Made by a program: the position numbers and the translations under genes
Notes under the pieces: model-generated
What the model saw: the letters and a program-made list of their open reading frames with translations, nothing else
What the model was told of the DNA's origin: nothing
Database searches by the model: none
Part shown: piece by piece, positions 1 through 5,014 of the stretch
Layout: the number at the start of each line of letters is the position of its first letter
Numbering within the stretch: the first letter of the stretch is position 1
NCBI GenBank assembly: GCA_934591725.1
Contig: CAKTPR010000109.1
Coordinates: 1-6,187, forward strand
Reading direction: 5' to 3'
Origin: an uncultured Oscillospiraceae bacterium
GTDB taxonomy: Bacteria > Bacillota > Clostridia > Oscillospirales > Oscillospiraceae
DNA length: 6,187 nucleotides

Positions 1-695
1 TTGAGAAACACCTGCTTGAGACGCTCCGGGTCGCCGGGGATGAGCGGTATCTCAACGGGCGGCTCGGTATAATTGACTTCGATGCCGGCCTGACGCATAA
101 GCTCGCCATAGGTGAAGAGCGCGTCCTCAAGCTCGGCGGCAATGTCGATAAGCTCGACGCGGAGGTTGAAGCGCCCATCCTGGATCCTTGTGAATTCAAG
201 CAGCTCCTTGACCATGCCGGTGAGGCGCTCGGCCTCCTTGGAGATGATATGGATGCCGCGCAGGGAGTCGCCCTGCACAGCGGGGTCGTAGGCGATGGTC
301 TCCGCCCAGCCGGTGATGGCGGTGAGCGGGGTGCGCAGCTCGTGCGACACCTGAGAGATAAACTCCGTGCGGGACTTTTCCGCGATGGCGACCTTTTCGG
401 ACATGTCGTTTATCTCCTCAGTCAGGACGCCGAGCTCATCGTCACGTTCCTTTTCGAGCTTTATGCCGTAGGTGCCCTCGGCGATGCGGCGGGCATGATC
501 GCTGAGCTTTGCGATAGGCTCTGACACGCGGCTTGAGAACCAGAGGTTCACGCCGATGAGGTAGAGGCAGACGATGATAGACAGCGCGGCGGAGAGCCAC
601 GCGACGCCGTGCAGCCCGACCCACACGCCTATGAGCAGCAGCGCGACAGCCGCGATGCAGGAAACTAAAAGCTGGTTTTTAAGCTCTTTCAGCAT
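1..695 (-). CDS. Two-component sensor histidine kinase, C-terminal end cut by window edge
   Basis: Membrane sensor kinase that would autophosphorylate on a histidine and pass the phosphate to the response regulator encoded just upstream. The 231 visible residues begin MLKELKNQLL. Two hydrophobic segments (about residues 9-28 and 32-52) are separated by only a few residues, so there is almost no extracytoplasmic sensor domain. A HAMP linker follows (about 50-105, with P60 and the ELGVLTEEIND stretch). The HisKA dimerisation domain is at about 106-172, with the H-box SHELRTPL and phospho-accepting His118. The sequence leaves the window at about DPERLKQVFL, where the HATPase N-box begins, so the ATP-binding domain is mostly outside. 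The start is fixed by the ATG at 693-695: the same frame has a stop nine codons upstream and no alternative start between. AAGAAG lies 8 nt upstream as a modest ribosome binding site. It follows the regulator after a 57-nt gap, so the two are probably co-transcribed. Family is certain; the signal is unknown. Confidence 0.95.
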   Translation of the reverse strand, partial: MLKELKNQLLVSCIAAVALLLIGVWVGLHGVAWLSAALSIIVCLYLIGVNLWFSSRVSEPIAKLSDHARRIAEGTYGIKLEKERDDELGVLTEEINDMSEKVAIAEKSRTEFISQVSHELRTPLTAITGWAETIAYDPAVQGDSLRGIHIISKEAERLTGMVKELLEFTRIQDGRFNLRVELIDIAAELEDALFTYGELMRQAGIEVNYTEPPVEIPLIPGDPERLKQVFL

Positions 696-752
696 TGGTT
701 TTACTTCTTACCTTCTGTGTTTATTATGGGATGGGAAAGCTCCGCGCGGCGC

Positions 753-1442
753 TCAGTAACCCCACTTGTAGCCGTAGCCCCAGACGGTGGTGAGGTATTC
801 GGGCTCGGTCGGGTCGGTCTCGATCTTTATGCGCAGGCGGCGGATGTTGACGTCGACCGTCTTGAGCTCGCCCGTAAAGTCGTTGCCCCAAACGGCGGCG
901 AGGATATCCTCCCTCGACATAGCCTTGCCGGGGTTCTCCATAAACAGCTTCATCAGCAGGTATTCTATCTGTGTGAGCTTCAGGCGCTGGCCGTTCTTCT
1001 CAAGGGTGCGGTTGCGGGTGTTGAGCAGGAACGGGCCGCTGGATATTTCGGTCGAGGATTTTTCATCATCGTCAACTCCGAGGCGGCGGACCAGCGCATC
1101 GACGCGCGCGGTAAGCTCCGCCGGGGAGAAGGGCTTTGTCACATAATCGTCCGCACCGGTCATAAGGCCGGTGACTTTATCTATCTCCTGGCTCTTCGCG
1201 GTGAGCATGATGATGCCCATCTTCGAGCCGGTAGCGCGGATGCGGCGGCAGACCTCGAAACCGTCGATATCCGGGAGCATCACATCAAGCAGTGCCATGC
1301 AGATATCGGGGTTGACCTTGAGCTTTTCCAGCGCCATTTCTCCGTTCTCCGCCTCGATGGGCTCATACCCGCTGCGGCGCAGGTTGATGACCACAAAGCT
1401 GCGGATGTTGGCTTCGTCTTCCAAAACGAGAATCTTCTTCAT
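753..1442 (-). CDS. OmpR/PhoB-family response regulator
   Basis: DNA-binding response regulator of 229 residues, the usual length for this family. The receiver domain (about 1-120) has the acidic pair E8/D9, phospho-accepting D53 in LLDVMLPDIDG, T81 in the MLTAKS strand and K103 in VTKPF. A short acidic linker (DDDEKSS, about 124-130) leads to a C-terminal winged-helix domain (about 135-229) with the recognition region LKTVDVNIRRLRIKIE and the terminal hairpin TTVWGYGYKW. I place the start at 1442 (MKKILVLEDE) rather than the in-frame ATG at 1478, because a strong AAGGAG lies 7 nt upstream of 1442 and because the receiver fold normally begins at this MKKILV strand. The histidine kinase follows in the same direction, so it is the presumed cognate partner. 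The target genes are not visible; the divergent translation-stress operon and its own promoter are candidates. Confidence 0.97.
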   Translation of the reverse strand: MKKILVLEDEANIRSFVVINLRRSGYEPIEAENGEMALEKLKVNPDICMALLDVMLPDIDGFEVCRRIRATGSKMGIIMLTAKSQEIDKVTGLMTGADDYVTKPFSPAELTARVDALVRRLGVDDDEKSSTEISSGPFLLNTRNRTLEKNGQRLKLTQIEYLLMKLFMENPGKAMSREDILAAVWGNDFTGELKTVDVNIRRLRIKIETDPTEPEYLTTVWGYGYKWGY

Positions 1443-1449
1443 GGCGTTG

Positions 1450-1455
1450 CTCCTT
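1450..1455 (-). promoter_or_regulatory. Ribosome binding site deciding the response regulator start
   Basis: On the minus strand this reads AAGGAG, 7 nt before the ATG at 1440-1442. The upstream in-frame ATG at 1478 would place this motif inside the coding sequence, which is why the shorter start is preferred. Confidence 0.85.
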
Positions 1456-1508
1456 CTTGTCCGCGGAGAGTACCCCACGGACGGATTTGGGTTTCAATAT
1501 GACACCTA

Positions 1509-1517
1509 ATTATAACA
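1509..1517 (-). promoter_or_regulatory. Extended -10 promoter for the two-component genes
   Basis: The minus strand reads TGTTATAAT, a consensus TATAAT hexamer (1509-1514) preceded by the TGn extension. Transcription would begin near 1502-1503, giving a leader of about 60 nt. No good -35 hexamer sits at 17 nt. A TTGACT at 1537-1542 is 22 nt away, which is too far for ordinary sigma-70 spacing. The promoter may therefore rely on the extended -10 or on an activator bound at the adjacent direct repeat. Confidence 0.6.
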
Positions 1518-1538
1518 TGCCTTTTACAGAAATGATAG

Positions 1539-1552
1539 TCAAAGTTTCAAAG
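1539..1552. repeat. Tandem TCAAAG direct repeat upstream of the regulator promoter
   Basis: TCAAAG occurs at 1539-1544 and again at 1547-1552, an 8-bp period (CTTTGA AA CTTTGA on the minus strand). It lies about 37-50 bp upstream of the predicted minus-strand transcription start, the usual location for an activator site. OmpR-family regulators bind direct repeats, so autoregulation is possible, but their usual period is 10-11 bp. The motif is short and could be chance in AT-rich DNA. Confidence 0.3.
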
Positions 1553-1576
1553 AAATAAAAATATTTTGCATAGCGA

Positions 1577-1591
1577 TTACATGTTATGTAA
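1577..1591. repeat. Inverted repeat TTACATGTTATGTAA in the divergent intergenic region
   Basis: A perfect 6-bp inverted repeat (TTACAT and ATGTAA) with a 3-nt centre. It lies between the two divergent promoters, about 75-90 bp from the minus-strand start and about 87-101 bp from the plus-strand start. Dyads of this size are typical of operators for dimeric regulators. No known regulator consensus is recognised, so the assignment is only as a candidate operator. Confidence 0.35.
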
Positions 1592-1630
1592 ATCAAATTG
1601 AGAAAAATGTTGAGGATACATCAGCACACG

Positions 1631-1642
1631 CGGCGATTGCCG
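1631..1642. repeat. Short GC inverted repeat abutting the -35 box
   Basis: CGGC-GATT-GCCG forms a 4-bp dyad with a 4-nt loop and ends directly against the proposed -35 element at 1643. It would lie upstream of the transcript, so if it is functional it would act as a DNA site rather than an RNA hairpin. It is short enough to be chance. Confidence 0.2.
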
Positions 1643-1671
1643 TTGATTATTCCGACAGCGGATGATAAAAT
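1643..1671 (+). promoter_or_regulatory. Promoter of the GTPase-NYN gene, predicted to give a leaderless mRNA
   Basis: The -35 element is TTGATT (1643-1648), the spacer is 17 nt, and the -10 is TAAAAT (1666-1671) with the extension TGA before it (TGATAAAAT). Counting the last -10 base as -7 puts +1 at 1678, the A of the ATG start codon. The bases before that ATG contain no Shine-Dalgarno-like sequence. Promoter elements and spacing are seen directly; the transcription start is inferred. Confidence 0.6.
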
Positions 1672-1677
1672 AACGGT

Positions 1678-4272
1678 ATGAGTGATAACAATATTGTACT
1701 GGGCATACTCGCCCATGTGGACGCGGGCAAGACCACCCTGTCCGAGGCCATGCTGTACCTTTCCGGAAAACTGAAAAAGCTGGGTCGGGTGGATCATCGG
1801 GACAGCTTTCTTGACAACAACAGCCTCGAACGTGCGCGGGGCATCACGATCTGCTCCAAGCAGGCGGTCATGCCGCTGGGGGAGATGACCGTGACGCTGC
1901 TGGACACGCCGGGGCATGTGGACTTTTCAGCCGAGGCCGAGCGCTCGCTTCAGGTGCTTGACTACGCGGTGCTCGTCATAAGCGGGACGGACGGCGTGCA
2001 GGCGCATACAGAGACGCTGTGGAAGCTGCTGGAGCGCTATAATGTGCCGGTGTTCATATTTGTGACGAAGATGGATCTGCCCGGCTGTGACCGGCAGGCA
2101 CTTATGGATGGACTGCGCATGCGCCTGTCCGAACGCTGCGTGGACTTCTCCGCCGACGGGGACGCGCTGTTTGAAAGCGCCGCGATGTGCTCGGAAGAGG
2201 CGATGGACGAATATATCGAGACGGGCAGCATCGGCACGGAGCGCATGCGCGATATGCTGCGCTGCCGTGAAATTTTCCCCTGCTGCTTCGGTTCGGGACT
2301 GAGAACAGAGGGCGTGGCGGAGTTTCTGGATATGCTGGAGCTCTACGCCCGTCCGTGGGACTACGGCGGGGATTTTTCAGCGCGGGTATATAAGATTGCC
2401 CGCGACGCGCAGGGAAACCGCATGACCTTTATGAAGGTCACGGGCGGCGCGCTGCGCGTGCGCAGCCTGATGAAATATTCCGACCGGGACGGCAATGCCT
2501 TTGAAGAGAAGATAAGCCAGCTGCGCATTTACTCCGGCGCGAAGTACGACACGGCGGAGACGGTCTTACCCGGCCAGATATGCGCGGCGCTCGGCCTGAC
2601 GGGAACCTATCCGGGTCAGGGTCTCGGCACGGCGGGAGATTTTGCCGAGCCGCTGCTGGAGCCGGTGATGAGCTACCGCGTCATTCTCCCGCCGCAGAGC
2701 GACCCCGCGGTCATGCTGCCGAAGCTTATGCAGCTCGACCAGGAAGACCCTCAGCTGCACATAGTCTGGAACGAACGCACGCGCGAGATAAGCGTTCAGC
2801 TCATGGGTAGGGTGCAGGCGGAGATATTCCGGAGCATTGTGAAGGAGCGCTTCGACACGGATATCATGCTCGACACCGGGCGCATCATGTACCGCGAGAC
2901 GATAAAGGACACGGTCGAGGGCGTCGGGCATTTCGAACCGCTGCGCCACTATGCCGAGGTGCACCTGCTGCTCGAACCGCTGCCGCGCGGCAGCGGGATA
3001 GAGCTTTCAAGCAGCTGCCCGGAGGACGAGCTTGACCGCAATTGGCAGCGGCTCATCCTCACGCATCTTGCCGAGAAGCAGCACTTAGGCGTGCTGACCG
3101 GCTCGCCGGTGACGGATATACGCTTCACGCTCGCCGCGGGGCGCGCGCACATAAAGCACACCGAGGGTGGGGACTTCCGTCAGGCGACCTACCGCGCCGT
3201 GCGTCAGGGGCTGATGCAGGCAGAAAGCGTCCTGCTCGAACCGTGGTACAGCTTCGTGCTCGAAGTCCCGTCGGAGCAGATAGGCCGGGCGATAAGCGAT
3301 GTGCGCGCGATGAACGGCGAGATCGACTCTCCAGAGGACGCGGGCGGCATGATGCGCCTTGAGGGCGCGGCGCCCGTCGCAGGGATGAACGAATATATGC
3401 AGGAGCTGCTGGCCTATACCCACGGTCGGGGCAGGCTCAGCCTGACGCCGGGCGGCTACCGCCCGTGCCGCGACCAGCAGAAGATAGTCGACGCGATAGG
3501 CTACGAACCTGAGCGGGACACCGATAACCCCGCAGACTCCGTGTTCTGCTCGCACGGCGCGGGCGTGAACATCCCGTGGGATCAGGTGAGGGACTATATG
3601 CACCTTGAAAGCTGCCTGAAGCCGCCGGCCGAGGAGACAGCGCCAGCCGCCGCACCGCGGTACAGGAGCCTCAGCATCGACGACCGCGAGCTTGAAGCGA
3701 TAATGGAGCGTGAGTTCGGGAAGATAAAGCGCCCGCAATATTCCGCGCGGCAGGTAAACGCCGCGGCGAGTGAACCGGCGTTTGAGAAGAAACCGGAGTT
3801 TATCATCGTCGACGGTTATAACCTCATCTTCGCGTGGGACGAGCTTAAAAAGCTTGCCGCCGACAGGCTCGATTTAGCTCGCGGGCGGCTCATGGATATG
3901 CTGTCAAACTACTGCGGCTTTACCAAAGCAAAGCTCGTACTGGTGTTCGACGGCTTCCGCACACCGGGGAACCCCGGCTCGCGCGAGGATTACCACAACA
4001 TAAATGTTGCCTTCACGAAGGACGGCGAGACGGGGGACGCGTATATCGAGCGCCTTGCCGACGAGATAGGGAAGAACTACTCCGTGCGCGTCGTGACGAG
4101 CGATAACCTGATACGGCTCTCGGCGCTGCGCTCAGGCGTGCTGCGCTGCTCGTCGGGAGAGTTCAAAAACGAGGTCGAGTGGGTGCTCGGCCAGATAGAC
4201 GCGGTTCTGAAAAAAAGCAACCAGAGCGCGCATAAAACAAGGATAGCGGACAAAATTAATGGAAAACAGTGA
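1678..4272 (+). CDS. EF-G/Tet(M)-like translational GTPase fused to a C-terminal NYN (YacP/Rae1-like) endoribonuclease domain
   Basis: An 864-residue protein; Tet(M)-type proteins are about 640 residues, and the extra length is a second domain. The GTPase domain shows G1 AHVDAGKTT (12-20), switch I RGITI (54-58, T57), G3 DTPGH (76-80) and G4 TKMD (130-133, where Asn is usual). The G5 region is FGSGLRTEG (204-212), with Gly where GSA is usual. Domains II-V follow to about residue 645. The domain IV tip region is KHTEGGDFRQ (493-502), and LLEPWYSF (519-526) leads into domain V. An Ala/Pro-rich linker (about 650-705) precedes the NYN domain (about 706-845). That domain has VDGYN (D712), VFDGF (D758), ETGD (D787) and TSD (D809), matching the acidic active-site pattern of YacP/Rae1. 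A short basic tail ends the protein. The start is forced: G1 begins at residue 12 and an in-frame stop lies four codons upstream. Expected role: binds the ribosomal A site using GTP and cuts mRNA or another RNA there. The architecture is clear; the function is inferred. Confidence 0.93.
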   Translation: MSDNNIVLGILAHVDAGKTTLSEAMLYLSGKLKKLGRVDHRDSFLDNNSLERARGITICSKQAVMPLGEMTVTLLDTPGHVDFSAEAERSLQVLDYAVLVISGTDGVQAHTETLWKLLERYNVPVFIFVTKMDLPGCDRQALMDGLRMRLSERCVDFSADGDALFESAAMCSEEAMDEYIETGSIGTERMRDMLRCREIFPCCFGSGLRTEGVAEFLDMLELYARPWDYGGDFSARVYKIARDAQGNRMTFMKVTGGALRVRSLMKYSDRDGNAFEEKISQLRIYSGAKYDTAETVLPGQICAALGLTGTYPGQGLGTAGDFAEPLLEPVMSYRVILPPQSDPAVMLPKLMQLDQEDPQLHIVWNERTREISVQLMGRVQAEIFRSIVKERFDTDIMLDTGRIMYRETIKDTVEGVGHFEPLRHYAEVHLLLEPLPRGSGIELSSSCPEDELDRNWQRLILTHLAEKQHLGVLTGSPVTDIRFTLAAGRAHIKHTEGGDFRQATYRAVRQGLMQAESVLLEPWYSFVLEVPSEQIGRAISDVRAMNGEIDSPEDAGGMMRLEGAAPVAGMNEYMQELLAYTHGRGRLSLTPGGYRPCRDQQKIVDAIGYEPERDTDNPADSVFCSHGAGVNIPWDQVRDYMHLESCLKPPAEETAPAAAPRYRSLSIDDRELEAIMEREFGKIKRPQYSARQVNAAASEPAFEKKPEFIIVDGYNLIFAWDELKKLAADRLDLARGRLMDMLSNYCGFTKAKLVLVFDGFRTPGNPGSREDYHNINVAFTKDGETGDAYIERLADEIGKNYSVRVVTSDNLIRLSALRSGVLRCSSGEFKNEVEWVLGQIDAVLKKSNQSAHKTRIADKINGKQ

Positions 4273-5002
4273 ACTTCTCAAGCGCGGCGAGGATCTTGCC
4301 CGCCGCTGCGAAAATAAGGGCTGCCTGACCTCAACGGGCTTTCTCACCCCGGCGGAGCAGTACGCGCTGGCGCATGATGCTGAGCTGCGCTTCAGCAGGA
4401 TGGTGTTCCGCGGCGGGCATGAGGACTTCGAGCGCGGCATGGCTTTTTTCCTGCCGGACTACATGGAGGAGGCGGAGCTTGAAGAGAGCGAGCATATCCG
4501 CGCGATAAAGCTCACCGCTGCGTTCGGCGAGCCTACCCACCGCGACTATATGGGCGCAGTGCTCGGCATGGGCGTGAACCGCGAGTGGGTCGGGGACATC
4601 CTCGTCGACGGGTGCACGGCATACGTGCTGTGCCAGCCGAGCGTGCTGCGCCACCTGCTGAGCATAGACAAGGTCGGGCGCTGCGGCGTGCGCGCGGAGG
4701 AGATCGCGCTCTCGGAGCTGCCGCATAAGGCGCGGCAGAGCGAGGAGCGCAGCTTCACGCTGATGAGCCTGCGGCTCGACGCGCTGTGCTCCGGGATGTT
4801 CCGCATCTCGCGCACCGAGGCCGCGCGGCAGATCGCCGCGGGGAACGTGAGCCTGAACTACACCGAGTGCCTGAAGGGCGACAGGAGCGTCAAGGAGGGG
4901 GACATCGTCTCACTGCGCGGCGCGGGCAAGGGCAGGCTCAAGGAGCTGGGCGGCAGCTCCAAGAAGGGTCGCCTGTTTGTGACAGCTGAAATTTTCAAAT
5001 GA
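4259..5002 (+). CDS. ylmH: YlmH-like S4-domain RNA-binding protein
   Basis: A 247-residue protein close to the usual length of YlmH (about 257). The N-terminal part (about 1-80) is a helical and RRM-like region. The central conserved block HRDYMGAVLGMGVNREWVGD (94-113), followed by ILVDG and AYVL, is diagnostic of the YlmH family. The S4 domain is at about 171-235 (LRLDALCSGMFRISRTEAAR, then GNVSLNY and VKEGDIVSLRGAGKGRL). S4 domains bind structured RNA. YlmH in Bacillus has been linked to ribosome-associated quality control, where it binds 50S subunits carrying peptidyl-tRNA. Its start overlaps the 3' end of the GTPase-nuclease gene by 14 nt. No close Shine-Dalgarno sequence exists (an AAGGA lies 15 nt upstream), so translational coupling is likely. 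In Bacillus ylmH sits with sepF and the division cluster; here the left neighbour is the ribosome-directed fusion gene. Family assignment is strong. Confidence 0.93.
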   Translation: MENSELLKRGEDLARRCENKGCLTSTGFLTPAEQYALAHDAELRFSRMVFRGGHEDFERGMAFFLPDYMEEAELEESEHIRAIKLTAAFGEPTHRDYMGAVLGMGVNREWVGDILVDGCTAYVLCQPSVLRHLLSIDKVGRCGVRAEEIALSELPHKARQSEERSFTLMSLRLDALCSGMFRISRTEAARQIAAGNVSLNYTECLKGDRSVKEGDIVSLRGAGKGRLKELGGSSKKGRLFVTAEIFK

Positions 5003-5004
5003 AC

Positions 5005-5008
5005 GGAG
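5005..5008 (+). promoter_or_regulatory. Ribosome binding site of pepT
   Basis: GGAG, 6 nt before the ATG at 5015-5017, lies in the 12-nt gap after the ylmH stop. It fixes the pepT start at MKAYERL rather than at the in-frame Met further in. It also shows that this organism uses ordinary Shine-Dalgarno initiation, in contrast with the GTPase gene. Confidence 0.8.
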
Positions 5009-5014
5009 AAGAAT

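Noticed and set aside
696..752. Terminator between response regulator and histidine kinase
   Set aside because: The 57-nt gap has GC-rich stretches but no stem followed by a T-run on the minus strand.
1443..1478. Longer response regulator starting at the ATG at 1478
   Set aside because: The 12 extra residues are not part of the receiver fold and the strong AAGGAG sits before the 1442 start.
717..1502. 261-residue plus-strand open frame opposite the response regulator
   Set aside because: It runs antisense to a clear OmpR-family gene, has no family motif, and is a by-product of GC-rich codon use.
1537..1542. TTGACT on the minus strand as -35 of the regulator promoter
   Set aside because: The spacer to TATAAT is 22 nt, too long for ordinary sigma-70 recognition.
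3085..3738. 217-residue minus-strand open frame inside the GTPase gene
   Set aside because: Shadow of the real coding strand; composition rich in Arg, Ala and His without motif.
1678..4272. Tetracycline resistance gene of the tet(M) type
   Set aside because: Similarity is to the wider GTPase family; the domain IV tip is different, the protein carries a nuclease domain, and the locus looks chromosomal with no mobile element.
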